Part shown: positions 22,927-31,516 of the stretch, in pieces
How positions within the stretch are numbered: position 1 is the first letter of the stretch
How the letters are laid out: each line of letters opens with the position of its first letter
Source: Fibrobacter sp. UBA4297
GTDB lineage: Bacteria; Fibrobacterota; Fibrobacteria; Fibrobacterales; Fibrobacteraceae
Length of the DNA: 33,484 nucleotides
Direction of reading: 5' to 3'
Assembly: GCF_002394865.1 (NCBI RefSeq)
Contig: NZ_DGUZ01000016.1
Location: 1 to 33,484, forward strand
The notes under the pieces: generated by a model
Told to the model about the DNA's origin: nothing
Databases searched by the model: none
Seen by the model: only the letters and a program-made list of their open reading frames with translations
Program-made: the position numbers and the translations under genes

Positions 22927-24594
22927 ATGAAACGGTACTTTGCTTTTATTCTCAGTAGTTGCGTGGCTGCTAATGCGACAGCGCTTTCTTTGCAAGATGC
23001 GCTGGATATGGCCATGGTGAACAATTCCAAAATCAAGGCTGAAAAGGCGAAAGTGGATATTGCCCAAAGTGGCGAAGATGAAGCTTTTGCCCGTTTCCTC
23101 CCGACGGTGAGTCTGTCGGCAGGCATTACCAAAATCAATGATCCCATTAATATTGACCTCGGGCGTTTGAGCGATGTCGCTGGTGCGGCCGCTTATTCCA
23201 AGGCTTATATCGATGCCTACAACAAGGCTTCCGCTGGCTATAAGCAGGCTTACGAAGGCGCCTATGCCAAGACGGGGAACGAAGCCCAGGCAAAGGCTTA
23301 TGCCGAAAACGCCCTCAAGGAAAAGCTTGGCACGGGTTCTCCGGAATCGTTTGCCCAGCAGACTGCGGAAAAGTATGGCTCGGCTGCAGAGAACGCCGAT
23401 TTCAACATGAAGGTGCAAGACGACTGGTTCTTCAACGCCCGCTTGACCGTTGTGTGGCCGATCTTTACCGGTCTCAAGATTTATTCTGCGTACGATGCCG
23501 CCAAGGAGAATGTGAACGCCCGTAAGGCAGAATTTGAAATGGCGCAGAACACCGTTTTGATGGATGTCGCGACCAAGTACTTTACGCTCCGCTTGTGCGA
23601 AGAGCTTGTCGGCATGCGTGAGTCCACCAAGAAGGACCTCGAAGAACATCTGAACCGTTCCAAGAAGCTCGAAGAGGGCGGCCAGATTAGCAAGACGGAA
23701 CGTCTCCGTGCCGAAGTGGCTCTTGCCGAAGCCGAAAACGCTTATGAAGATGCCCTCCGCGACCAGTCGCTCGCCCGTATGGCTCTTGCAAGCCTCTTGC
23801 ATACAGATACAAGCCTTACCGCAACAACGCCGGTGGAATCTCCCGAAGGCATCCGCTCAATGGACGAGTTCAAGGCGCTCGCTGTCGAAAAGCATCCGGG
23901 CCTCCGTCAGCTCCGCATTGAACGCAAGCGCAATCAGAATGCGATTAGCGCCGCCCGCGCTGATTACTTCCCGACAATTGCATTGTTTGGCTACAAGGAA
24001 CTTTACACTAGGGATTTGACGCTGTTGGAACCGGAATGGGCGATTGGCGCCAAGTTGCAGTGGGATATCTTCAAGGGTGGTGACACCCGCGCTAAGGTGA
24101 GCTCCGCAAAGGCGATGGACCGCTCTTTGGGTAGCCTCGAAGAAGAGACGATTGATAATTTAAAGCTCTTGGTCGAAAAGCGCTGGCGCGAATTGGAACA
24201 TGCAAAGGGGAGGCTCACAAGCCTCGCCAAGACGCGTGAACTTGCGGACGAAGCTTTGCGCAGCCAGAACAAGGCGTACGAAGCTGGGCTTGCTACAGGG
24301 CTTGATGTCGTGGATGCAGAACTTGCACTTTCGCGCTTGCAGGTGGCAGACCTCAAGGCTCATTACGATGCCGTAGTCGCATGGCTTGGACTTCTCGAAG
24401 CTGCTGGCGAAGTCTCTACTGCTGGTACGGTCCTCGTGTCCAAGCAGCTTGTGGTAGAAAAGCCTGTTGATGCTTCGGCAAGCTCAGCAACCGGTGAACC
24501 TGCCGCAACAGAACCGCAGGCCGCAACTGAAGCGCAGGCCGCAACTGAATCTGCACAGCCTGTCGAACAGAATTTAGAAACGGAGAATAAATAA
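22927..24594 (+). CDS. TolC-family outer-membrane efflux protein
   Basis: This 555-residue TolC-family protein is the outer-membrane duct of the following exporter. ATG 22927 gives a clean signal peptide (1-19, ANATA|LS); an in-frame TTG at 22882 adds residues before it and lacks support. OEP repeats are recognisable (DALDMAMVNNSKIKAEKAKV; later KHPGLRQLRIERKRNQNAIS and LQWDIFKGGDTRAKV). Between the first barrel strands there is an alanine-rich insertion of about 75 residues (roughly 82-155, starting SDVAGAAAYSKAYIDAYNKA), unusual for TolC. The C-terminus is a low-complexity Ala/Thr/Glu/Gln tail of about 40 residues. No Shine-Dalgarno is visible, but TTGACA at 22897-22902 suggests a start of transcription close to the ATG. 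The stop overlaps the HlyD start (TAATG). Confidence 0.88.
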   Translation: MKRYFAFILSSCVAANATALSLQDALDMAMVNNSKIKAEKAKVDIAQSGEDEAFARFLPTVSLSAGITKINDPINIDLGRLSDVAGAAAYSKAYIDAYNKASAGYKQAYEGAYAKTGNEAQAKAYAENALKEKLGTGSPESFAQQTAEKYGSAAENADFNMKVQDDWFFNARLTVVWPIFTGLKIYSAYDAAKENVNARKAEFEMAQNTVLMDVATKYFTLRLCEELVGMRESTKKDLEEHLNRSKKLEEGGQISKTERLRAEVALAEAENAYEDALRDQSLARMALASLLHTDTSLTATTPVESPEGIRSMDEFKALAVEKHPGLRQLRIERKRNQNAISAARADYFPTIALFGYKELYTRDLTLLEPEWAIGAKLQWDIFKGGDTRAKVSSAKAMDRSLGSLEEETIDNLKLLVEKRWRELEHAKGRLTSLAKTRELADEALRSQNKAYEAGLATGLDVVDAELALSRLQVADLKAHYDAVVAWLGLLEAAGEVSTAGTVLVSKQLVVEKPVDASASSATGEPAATEPQAATEAQAATESAQPVEQNLETENK

Positions 24595-25592
24595 TGAACG
24601 CATTAAAGATGATTGGAAAAGTTGTTGTCGTTCTGGCTTTGATTGTGCTCGTCATTATGGGCATCTCCCAGCTCCAACAGTTCGCAACGCAACCGCGTGA
24701 ACAGTTCTTGCAAGGCCAGATGGAGGCTCGTCGCGTGCTCGTGGCAGGGAAGGTTCCGGGCCGTATCGAACACTTGCTCGTTCACGAAGGCGATGCTGTT
24801 TACAAGGATTCTCTCGTCGCTGTCATCAGCAGCCCGGAAATCGAAGCCAAGAAGATGCAGGCTCAGGGTGCACTCGGTGCTGCCAGGGCTCAGGCAAGCA
24901 AGGCCCGCAATGGTGCCCGTAGCGAAGACATTACTGCACTTAAGGCTATGGCAAACCGCGCTCAAGAGGCCGCAACGCTCGCCAAGAACACTTATGAACG
25001 TGTGCAGAAACTCTACAACGAAGGCGTGCTCCCGCTCCAGAAGCGCGATGAAGCCGAAACGCAGATGAAGGCTACGCAGTCCGCTGCTGATGCCGCCCGT
25101 GCCCAGTACAACCAGGCAGTTGCTGGTGCCCGTAGCGAAGACAAGGCCGCCGCAAACGCTCTCGTGATGCAAGCCAAAGGTGCCAATGCCGAAGTCGATG
25201 CCTATCTCGAAGAAACCAAGATTCGCACGCCGATTACCGGTGAAGTTTCTCTCAAGCTCGCCGAAGAAGGCGAAGTTGTCGGTTCCGGTATGCCGATTAT
25301 CGCCGTGACGGACTTGAACGATTCCTGGGCGGTGTTCCACCTTCGTGAAGATTACCTCAAGAACGTCTCCAAGGGCAAAAAGTTCTACCTCCAGGTTCCG
25401 GCTCTCGATAAGACCATCGAAATGACCGTAAGCTACATCGCTTCTGTCGGTGACTATGCTACATGGCGTAGCTCCAAGGAAAGCTCCGGCTTTGACCTCA
25501 AGACGTTCGAAGTTCGTTTGCGCCCGACGCACAAGGTTGAAAACCTCCGCCCGGGCATGAGCGTTTTGCTCCCTGTCGACGACATTCAGTAA
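24594..25592 (+). CDS. HlyD-family membrane fusion protein of ABC-2 exporter
   Basis: This 332-residue periplasmic adaptor has an N-terminal membrane helix (about 7-25), a first lipoyl half (GKVPGRIEHLLVHEGDAVYK, 53-72), and a coiled-coil hairpin (80-205) with a repeated GARSED motif in both arms. The second lipoyl half (IRTPITGEVSLKLAEEGEVV) and a beta-barrel domain (DSWAVFHLREDYLKNVSKGK) follow. It resembles the YbhG/YhiI adaptors that pair with ABC-2 permeases. It sits between TolC and two permeases in one operon and should link them across the periplasm. It starts 1 nt inside the TolC stop codon. Confidence 0.9.
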   Translation: MNALKMIGKVVVVLALIVLVIMGISQLQQFATQPREQFLQGQMEARRVLVAGKVPGRIEHLLVHEGDAVYKDSLVAVISSPEIEAKKMQAQGALGAARAQASKARNGARSEDITALKAMANRAQEAATLAKNTYERVQKLYNEGVLPLQKRDEAETQMKATQSAADAARAQYNQAVAGARSEDKAAANALVMQAKGANAEVDAYLEETKIRTPITGEVSLKLAEEGEVVGSGMPIIAVTDLNDSWAVFHLREDYLKNVSKGKKFYLQVPALDKTIEMTVSYIASVGDYATWRSSKESSGFDLKTFEVRLRPTHKVENLRPGMSVLLPVDDIQ

Positions 25593-25609
25593 TTGGATAG
25601 AAGGTTATC

Positions 25610-26821
25610 GTGCTGAAAGGTCTTTTAAAGACAATCGGAAAGATTTATTTCGGCCACAAGATTGTTTTGTGGATGATTCTTACGGTGCTCCCCGTCGGCG
25701 TTTCCGTGTTTATGCTGGAAATGTTCTCGAGCGAAATCGTGCAGCATATTCCGGTGGGCATTCTCAAGCAAGACAAAAGCCAGCTTGCAGATAAACTTGA
25801 AAGGGCGCTCCAGTCAAGCCCTGTTCTCGATGTCGTGTTGAATTGCCATGACATGAGCGAATGTGAACATGCCGTGATTCGCGGGGACTTGCAGACGTTT
25901 ATCGTGCTCCCGACGGATTTGGAACGCCATGCGCTCCGCCTTGAATCGCCTGTGATTCCGGTTTATTCTAGCGGTCAGAACTACCTCACGAACATGTTTG
26001 CAACAAAGGAAATCCGTGCGGTCATTACAAGTGTCGGCTCGGATCTTTTCGCCGCATCGTATGATGACCCGGTCAAGACGGAAATTCATTCGGTCGGGAA
26101 TATCGAAGGCAACTACCAAGGCTTTTTGGCGCTTGGGCTTGTGTCTGCAATGTTCCACCTGGCAGCAATGCTTGTGGCTGTGTACATCGCATCGTTCCCG
26201 CTTCGCGACAAGCGCGTGCGTGAGTTTTTCAATTACGCTGAACGTTCTTGGGTGACGCTAGGCGTTGCCGCTTTTGTCCCTGCTGTGGTCATCCTTTGGC
26301 TCGAATACATGGGCTGCTATGCGTACACGCATCGTATGCTCATGCCGATGGGCTTTGATGAATTTGTAATGGTCTCCGTGGCACAACTTCTGATGGTGAT
26401 TTGTTGCTTTGGCGCTGGCATTACTTTTGTGGGCGTGACTGGCGTGATGCGAATTGCGACTGGCGTTTCGGGCGTGATTGGCGGCCCTGCATTTGCGTTT
26501 GCCGGCCAGACGTTCCCCGTGATGGCAATGCCGTTTGCCGTGCGTTGCTTTGCATTCCTGCTCCCGCTTACGCATGTGCTCCGCGTGCAGTCCATGATGC
26601 TTCTTGGCGATGTCGGCATGGCTGAATCCTGGGAAGTCATCAAGCTCATGGGCGGCATGGCGTTGTTCTGGGTGCTGCTCGGGTGCTTTACGATTGTGCT
26701 TCGCTGGAAGTACCGTCTAAAACATGATTCGCAGTTGCCGGTCGCTACCGAAGACGAAAACGTGGTGACCGTTGATTCGTTGCTTAAGAGCTTGTTCGAA
26801 AAAATCAGGAGGCGAAAATGA
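25610..26821 (+). CDS. ABC-2 type permease, first of pair
   Basis: This 403-residue permease belongs to the ABC-2 (YhhJ/YbhR-like) class. A first membrane helix (about 20-38) is followed by a large extracytoplasmic domain (40-165), then five helices (about 172-195, 213-232, 252-278, 283-300, 346-365). The FAGQTFPVMAMPF and LLPLTHVLR stretches are typical of ABC-2 permeases. The start is GTG with AGAAGG 5 bp upstream. It overlaps the second permease by 4 nt (ATGA). It should form a heterodimer with that gene product; the energising ATPase is not encoded here. Confidence 0.88.
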   Translation: MLKGLLKTIGKIYFGHKIVLWMILTVLPVGVSVFMLEMFSSEIVQHIPVGILKQDKSQLADKLERALQSSPVLDVVLNCHDMSECEHAVIRGDLQTFIVLPTDLERHALRLESPVIPVYSSGQNYLTNMFATKEIRAVITSVGSDLFAASYDDPVKTEIHSVGNIEGNYQGFLALGLVSAMFHLAAMLVAVYIASFPLRDKRVREFFNYAERSWVTLGVAAFVPAVVILWLEYMGCYAYTHRMLMPMGFDEFVMVSVAQLLMVICCFGAGITFVGVTGVMRIATGVSGVIGGPAFAFAGQTFPVMAMPFAVRCFAFLLPLTHVLRVQSMMLLGDVGMAESWEVIKLMGGMALFWVLLGCFTIVLRWKYRLKHDSQLPVATEDENVVTVDSLLKSLFEKIRRRK

Positions 26822-27999
26822 TTAGTCGTCTTTTGAAAGTGACTTTGACGGAATGGAAATTGTTTGTTACGGACCCTGCGGCTGTGCTTTTGCTTGTCGT
26901 GGCGGGAATTCTTTATGCGTTCTACTATCCGACTGCATACATGAACCAGACCGTTTCTCGCGTTCCTGTGGCTGTTGTGGATTTGGACCATACGGCAAAG
27001 TCCCGTGAACTTACACGAATGGCGTCTGCGACGCAACAGGTCGAAGTCAAAGCGGTCTATAATGACTTGCTTGAAGCTGAGACGGCGATGGCGAGTGAAG
27101 AAATTTATGGCTTCATGGTTATTCCGGAGAACATGGAAAAAGATCTCCTGAACAAGAAACAGGTCAAGGTCAACATCTTTACGCATGGCGCCTACGTGAT
27201 GCTCCATGGTACAATCGGGACTGCGTTTTCGACATGTGCATTGACGGTCGGTGCAGTGAGCAAGGTGAAGGCTATTGCGCTTGGCAAGAAGGTGCCTTCA
27301 GCAAAGGCGATGGCAATGCGCGACCCGATGCCGTTATCGATACAAACGATGTTCAACAACACGGGAAGCTATTCTAATTACGTTGTTCCTAGCGTGCTCG
27401 TGCTGATTTTGCAACAGTCCCTTGTGATTGGAATTTGCGTGCTTGGTGGCGCTCGCGGGCATCGCCGTTTCCGCCGCAACCAGCGCTATTCCGAAGTCGA
27501 AAACGAGAGCATGCCGTACCGCTATTTGGGCCGTTCGCTGGCGTATTTTATGCACTACTGCTGCTTTATCCTGTTCTACCACTGCGTGATTTACAATATT
27601 TTTGATTTTCCGCGTCGTGGCGAACTCTTGCCGATGACGATTTTTGCGGTGGTGTTCCTTGCATCGGTCATCAATTTTGGCATGTGCCTCTCGCAAGTTT
27701 TCTTGCGCCGCGAATCGAGCATGCAGCTGTTCCTGAACCTCTCCATCCCAATCTTGTTCCTTGCGAGCTTTAGCTGGCCGAGCTATTTGATGCCGAGCTG
27801 GATGGTGGGGCTTTCGTACATTCTGCCGAGTACGTTTGCCATACCTGCGTGGCTTTCGATTGAACAGATGGGCGGTGACATTTACGATGTGGCGCCTAAG
27901 CTTTATCTGCTAGCGATACAGGCGGTCATCTACTTCGTGCTGGGCATGTTCCTCACGCATTTGCGCGACAAGAGCAAGTTCACCACCGGTGACATGTAA
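26818..27999 (+). CDS. ABC-2 type permease, second of pair
   Basis: This 393-residue protein has the same topology as its neighbour: helix 1 at about 20-37, an extracytoplasmic domain (RVPVAVVDLDHTAKSRELTR through VMLHGTIGTAF), and a C-terminal membrane block (LASFSWPSYLMPSWMVGLSY is the ABC-2 permease signature region). A basic patch GGARGHRRFRRN after helix 2 is probably cytoplasmic and could contact an ATPase. An AGGAGG site lies just upstream in the previous gene. The operon ends here without an obvious terminator; the next 190 bp contain short repeats. Confidence 0.88.
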   Translation: MISRLLKVTLTEWKLFVTDPAAVLLLVVAGILYAFYYPTAYMNQTVSRVPVAVVDLDHTAKSRELTRMASATQQVEVKAVYNDLLEAETAMASEEIYGFMVIPENMEKDLLNKKQVKVNIFTHGAYVMLHGTIGTAFSTCALTVGAVSKVKAIALGKKVPSAKAMAMRDPMPLSIQTMFNNTGSYSNYVVPSVLVLILQQSLVIGICVLGGARGHRRFRRNQRYSEVENESMPYRYLGRSLAYFMHYCCFILFYHCVIYNIFDFPRRGELLPMTIFAVVFLASVINFGMCLSQVFLRRESSMQLFLNLSIPILFLASFSWPSYLMPSWMVGLSYILPSTFAIPAWLSIEQMGGDIYDVAPKLYLLAIQAVIYFVLGMFLTHLRDKSKFTTGDM

Positions 28000-28084
28000 A
28001 AATCGGCGACAATAAGCAAAATAGAGTGACGAAGTCACAGACGATTTCGCCACTAATTTTGTAAATTGAATAATGAAAAATGAG

Positions 28085-28190
28085 GCCAATGGTCATTAGT
28101 CCATAGTCATTAGAATTAATGATTTATAACCAATAACTATTGACCAATAACTAATTACTAATAACCACTGACTAACAACTAATAACAACT
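28085..28190. repeat. Degenerate short-word repeat tract (CTAATAAC/GTCATTAG words)
   Basis: This AT-rich stretch is built from repeated words such as GTCATTAG, CCAATAACTA, ACTAATAAC and ACTAACAACT with irregular 8-11 bp spacing, running right up to the ATG at 28191. It leaves no room for a normal ribosome-binding site. Similar words (ACCACCAACCACT, ACTAACCACTAA) occur near 16650-16675. Confidence 0.6.
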
Positions 28191-28907
28191 ATGATGTTCG
28201 ATCCTTTATACATGATGATTCTCGTGGTGACGCTCGTGCTTTCGGGCGCCGTTTCCCTGTTGGTCAAAAAGCGTTTTGCCGCAGGTCAAAAAGTCACAAT
28301 TTCTAGCGGCCTTACCGGTGCCGATGTCGCCAAGGCCATTCTCATGGAAGCTGGCATTACTGACGTGAAAATCCTCAAGCACCAGGGCTTTCTTTCGGAT
28401 CATTACAATCCGCTGAACAAGACGCTCAACTTGTCGCCCGAAGTCTATTCCGGTCGCAATGCCAGTGCCGCAGGCGTTGCTGCTCACGAAGTCGGTCACG
28501 CCATCCAGCATGCCGAAGGTTACTTCCCGCTGTGGCTCCGTTCTGCCATTGTGCCTGCCGCAAACATCGGTTCTAATCTCGGACCATGGCTTGTGATTAT
28601 TGGCATTATGCTGATGGGCATGGGCAAGGCGCTTGGCCAGTCTCTCGCGGTTGTCGGTGTGGTGCTCTTTGCGCTTGCAACTCTCTTTACGCTCGTGACC
28701 GTGCCTGTGGAATTTGACGCTTCTGCACGTGCCAAGAAAGCTCTTGCCCGCATGGAAGTCGTTGCCGCAGGTCGCGAATACAATACCGTCTCGGGCGTGC
28801 TCTTTGCCGCAGGCCTCACGTACGTAGCCGCAGCAGTTTCGTCTATCTTGCAGTTGCTCTACTGGGCATACCGCGCAGGACTCCTCGGCGGTCGCAACGA
28901 CGATTAA
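28191..28907 (+). CDS. YugP-like membrane zinc metallopeptidase
   Basis: This 238-residue member of the Zn_peptidase_2 (YugP) family has the zinc motif HEVGH at H99-E100 and H103 (AAHEVGHAIQHAEGY). Membrane helices lie at about 8-25, 115-150 (around the VPAANIGSNLGPWLVIIGIM region), 155-178 and 205-230. The family is widespread but its substrates are poorly defined. ATG 28191 and 28194 are both possible; neither has a Shine-Dalgarno because the repeat tract abuts the start. It appears to be transcribed alone, ending at the hairpins at 28935-28994. Confidence 0.9.
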   Translation: MMFDPLYMMILVVTLVLSGAVSLLVKKRFAAGQKVTISSGLTGADVAKAILMEAGITDVKILKHQGFLSDHYNPLNKTLNLSPEVYSGRNASAAGVAAHEVGHAIQHAEGYFPLWLRSAIVPAANIGSNLGPWLVIIGIMLMGMGKALGQSLAVVGVVLFALATLFTLVTVPVEFDASARAKKALARMEVVAAGREYNTVSGVLFAAGLTYVAAAVSSILQLLYWAYRAGLLGGRNDD

Positions 28908-28934
28908 CGATTGATTTGTCACCTTTGAACAGTC

Positions 28935-28955
28935 ATCCCGGATTTATTCCGGGAT
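28935..28955. repeat. GTCATCCC-type intergenic palindrome
   Basis: ATCCCGGA (28935-28942) pairs exactly with TCCGGGAT (28948-28955) around TTTAT. It is of the same class as the palindromes at 3718 and 11813, and lies just before a separate terminator. Confidence 0.6.
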
Positions 28956-28967
28956 CAGTACTTTTAA

Positions 28968-28994
28968 CCTCGCTTCGGCGGGGCAATTTTTTTT
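28968..28994 (+). terminator. Terminator after the YugP-like gene
   Basis: CCTCGC (28968-28973), a TTCG loop and GCGGGG (28978-28983, one T-G wobble) form the stem, followed by CAA and eight T residues. Confidence 0.8.
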
Positions 28995-29023
28995 GTTGTT
29001 TTTCGCAGAAAAAGCGATATCTT

Positions 29024-29034
29024 TATAAAGAGAA
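29024..29034 (+). promoter_or_regulatory. Putative -10 region of the kinase genes
   Basis: TATAAAGAGAA at 29024-29034 lies 25 bp before the first kinase ATG and recurs exactly at 30846-30856 upstream of the GNAT gene. The first six bases fit a -10 hexamer; no good -35 is visible at either site. Confidence 0.4.
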
Positions 29035-29058
29035 GGACCTTTTTTGGGGAGCTAAAAA

Positions 29059-29916
29059 ATGGAATACCAGAATATTGATATTAGTACCTGGACACAGGTG
29101 GGCGAGGGCGGTAACGGAAAAGCTTATGTGCATCCCGGACATCCCGATATTCTTTTGAAAGTGAATAATCCGCCTCGTTGTGATGAGGCAACCGTAAAGC
29201 AAGAACGTGACGCAGCCCAGCATGTCTTTGATTTGGGAATCCCGACTCCTCGTATGTTCGATATGGTGCGCGTGGGGGATGGTTACGGTCAGCTCGTAGA
29301 AATCATTAAGGGAAAAAAGTCTCTTTCGCGTATTTGCTCCGATGATCCGTCACGCATCAGTGAAATGGCAATGTTGTTCGCTTCATTGGGCCTGCGATTG
29401 CACGCCTTGCCTTGCAATACGGACTTTTTCCCAAGTCGCAAGGAACAAGCCTTAAAGGGGATCGATGCGTCTGATTTTGTTGCAGATGATGATAGAGAAA
29501 AAATGCGGGCGTTTGTTCAGAGTATAGAAGACGAGAAAACCTGCTTGCATGGTGATTTCCAGATGGGTAACTTGATTATTTCTGGTGACGGTAAACCTTA
29601 TTGGATTGATCTTGGCTGGTTTAGTCACGGTTCGCCAATGTTCGATATAGGGCATTTTTTCATGAATTGCCAAGTTTATTCTCAGTTCCCGGCAGCGCAG
29701 GAAATTTTCCACATGTCGCAGGAACAGTTGAAAAGCTTCTGGAATGCGTTTGCTGAGGCCTACACAGGGAATAGGGACATCTCCGCCTTTAATGCAATTG
29801 CAGGCAAGTTTGCTTCGCTTGATGCTTGCATCCGTTCAATCTTGATGCCGCCTCCTGAAGCTTATAAGAAGTTGTTTGCAGGATTGGTTCATTCCCTGGT
29901 CGAAAAGTTTTATTAA
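29059..29916 (+). CDS. APH-fold kinase, TIGR02172 family (first of pair)
   Basis: This 285-residue protein has the aminoglycoside-phosphotransferase/choline-kinase fold and belongs to TIGR02172, a Fibrobacter paralogous family. A glycine-rich loop VGEGGNGKAY (14-23), K34 (ILLKV), the catalytic loop HGDFQMGN (164-171) and the metal-binding Asp in WIDLG (D184) are all present, so it should be an active small-molecule kinase. The substrate is unknown; there is no evidence for antibiotic resistance. GGGGAG (29046-29051) is the ribosome-binding site. It is followed 11 bp later by a paralogue, so the two are probably co-transcribed. Confidence 0.83.
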   Translation: MEYQNIDISTWTQVGEGGNGKAYVHPGHPDILLKVNNPPRCDEATVKQERDAAQHVFDLGIPTPRMFDMVRVGDGYGQLVEIIKGKKSLSRICSDDPSRISEMAMLFASLGLRLHALPCNTDFFPSRKEQALKGIDASDFVADDDREKMRAFVQSIEDEKTCLHGDFQMGNLIISGDGKPYWIDLGWFSHGSPMFDIGHFFMNCQVYSQFPAAQEIFHMSQEQLKSFWNAFAEAYTGNRDISAFNAIAGKFASLDACIRSILMPPPEAYKKLFAGLVHSLVEKFY

Positions 29917-29927
29917 GAGAGGCTGTT

Positions 29928-30776
29928 ATGTCTGAAGACGTTGAAAAAATCAATTTAGATGATTATGTAGCGACGGGAGAAGGCGCAACAGCAGTCTCGT
30001 ACACGCACAAGACTCGTGATACGATTGCTAAACTTTATTATCCCGGTTTTGAAGCGGACTGTGCTAAAAAAGATTTCTTGACATCTTGCAGTGCTTTTGG
30101 TTTGGGTGTCCTGACTCCAAAACCAATTCGGTTGATAACGGATGGCGAACGCTTTGGTGCTGAATATGAACTTATCCGGAATAAGCGTTCTTTTTCGAGA
30201 ATTATTTCAGAAGAGCCGGGTCGTTTGCAAGAGCTTTCTTTGATATTTGCAGAAATGGCTAAGAAACTCCATTCGACGAAAGCGGATACGACGAAGCTTG
30301 TGTCTACAAAGGAAAAATTCCGTCGCTTTTATCTTGAAAAGGCTGTAGTTCCTGACTTTTACAAGCAAAAGGCCTTGGCTTTTATCGATACGGTTCCCGA
30401 CACCCCGACTTGCCTTCATGGCGATTTGCAAATCAGCAATGTCATTACTGATGGAAAGCGAACGCTCTGGATTGATATGGGTGATTTCGGCTACGGTGAC
30501 CCTGGTTGGGATTTGGGTATGTTGTGGAGCATGACGCACAGAATGGATGAGCAAAAGGCTAATCTTGTTTTCCACATGAGTAAAGAAAATCTTTTGGCTC
30601 ATTGGAATATTTTCTATCCTGCTTATTTGGAAACGACGGACCCGCAGAAAATCGCAGAAGCCACGAAACGGATTTTGCCGTTTGCAGCGGTCAAGGTCCC
30701 TTATATGTTCTATATAGCAAAGCGTTTTCGCTTGCCGGATGAAGCCTACCCGCAAATCGCCAAACTGTTTGGATGA
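29928..30776 (+). CDS. APH-fold kinase, TIGR02172 family (second of pair)
   Basis: This 282-residue paralogue of the preceding gene has GEGATAVSY (17-25), K35 (IAKLYYP), the catalytic loop HGDLQISN (164-171), and the metal site IDMGDFGYGDPGWD (182-195, D183). All catalytic positions are kept, so both copies look active. Identity between the pair appears moderate, suggesting an old duplication with possibly different substrates. The ribosome-binding site is GAGAGG. The neighbouring GNAT gene could act on the same type of small molecule, but it has its own putative promoter. Confidence 0.83.
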   Translation: MSEDVEKINLDDYVATGEGATAVSYTHKTRDTIAKLYYPGFEADCAKKDFLTSCSAFGLGVLTPKPIRLITDGERFGAEYELIRNKRSFSRIISEEPGRLQELSLIFAEMAKKLHSTKADTTKLVSTKEKFRRFYLEKAVVPDFYKQKALAFIDTVPDTPTCLHGDLQISNVITDGKRTLWIDMGDFGYGDPGWDLGMLWSMTHRMDEQKANLVFHMSKENLLAHWNIFYPAYLETTDPQKIAEATKRILPFAAVKVPYMFYIAKRFRLPDEAYPQIAKLFG

Positions 30777-30845
30777 AATTATAAAGATATTTTTTGCAAA
30801 TAGGCTACTTAAATTAACCATGGCATAAGATTTGTTTCTATTTTG

Positions 30846-30856
30846 TATAAAGAGAA
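30846..30856 (+). promoter_or_regulatory. Putative -10 region of the GNAT gene
   Basis: TATAAAGAGAA is identical to 29024-29034 and sits 12 bp before the GNAT start codon. It suggests a shared promoter type for the two units. Confidence 0.35.
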
Positions 30857-30868
30857 TGGAGCTTTGCT

Positions 30869-31501
30869 ATGGAAATAGTGTTTGGGATATTAAAACGTGA
30901 AGAATTTGATGAAGTCGTGGCTTTGTCGTTTAGGGCCTATGAAAACTATGAGTATTTTTTGAATTTCTTCCCGGATTTAGAAGAAAGGCGTAAGGTGATA
31001 TGGTCTGTTTTGTATGGAACGTGGCGCACAATTTTGAAAAAGTCGCATTTCTTAACGGCTAAAGTAGACGGAAAAATTGTGGGCTTGGCTGTGCTCGAAG
31101 ACTCTCAATACAAGAGACCGACGGATTTGCAGTTCTTGCTTCATGGCTGGTGGAAAGTCTATTTTAGCGCAGGCATAAAACGTGTGAATGCTTGGGTTAA
31201 TATGGATGAATCTGCTGGGAAACCTTGTCATGATTACCAGCACAATGGCGAAAATATTTGGTATTGTAGCTCGTTGACTGTGGACCCGCCATTTCAAGGA
31301 AAGGGCGTTGGTTCGCGGCTTATTGCATTCATGGAAAAATACATTCGTGAATATGGCGGTAAGCAACTGACATTGTTTACAAATTCAGAGAAAAATCTTG
31401 CGTTCTATAAGAAGAATAATTTTGAGGTTTTTGATGAACGCGATATTGCTGTCCGAGATGGCTTGAAAATGAGAAGCTGGAGCGTTAAAAAATCGCTTTA
31501 G
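30869..31501 (+). CDS. GNAT-family N-acetyltransferase
   Basis: This 210-residue acetyltransferase carries the acetyl-CoA motif LTVDPPFQGKGVGSRLI (about 136-152, Q/RxxGxG form) and the C-terminal LFTNSEKNLAFYKKNNFEVF stretch usual in GNAT proteins. The substrate cannot be told. TGGAG precedes the ATG, and a TATAAAGAGAA element (30846-30856) shared with the kinase operon lies just upstream. It converges on scpA with only 15 bp between the stops and no visible terminator. Confidence 0.87.
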   Translation: MEIVFGILKREEFDEVVALSFRAYENYEYFLNFFPDLEERRKVIWSVLYGTWRTILKKSHFLTAKVDGKIVGLAVLEDSQYKRPTDLQFLLHGWWKVYFSAGIKRVNAWVNMDESAGKPCHDYQHNGENIWYCSSLTVDPPFQGKGVGSRLIAFMEKYIREYGGKQLTLFTNSEKNLAFYKKNNFEVFDERDIAVRDGLKMRSWSVKKSL

Positions 31502-31516
31502 CGCTATCAAGAAAAA

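Noticed and set aside
29059..30776. Antibiotic (aminoglycoside) resistance genes
   Set aside because: APH-fold motifs are present, but the sequences fit the Fibrobacter TIGR02172 paralogous family, and nothing here indicates an aminoglycoside substrate.
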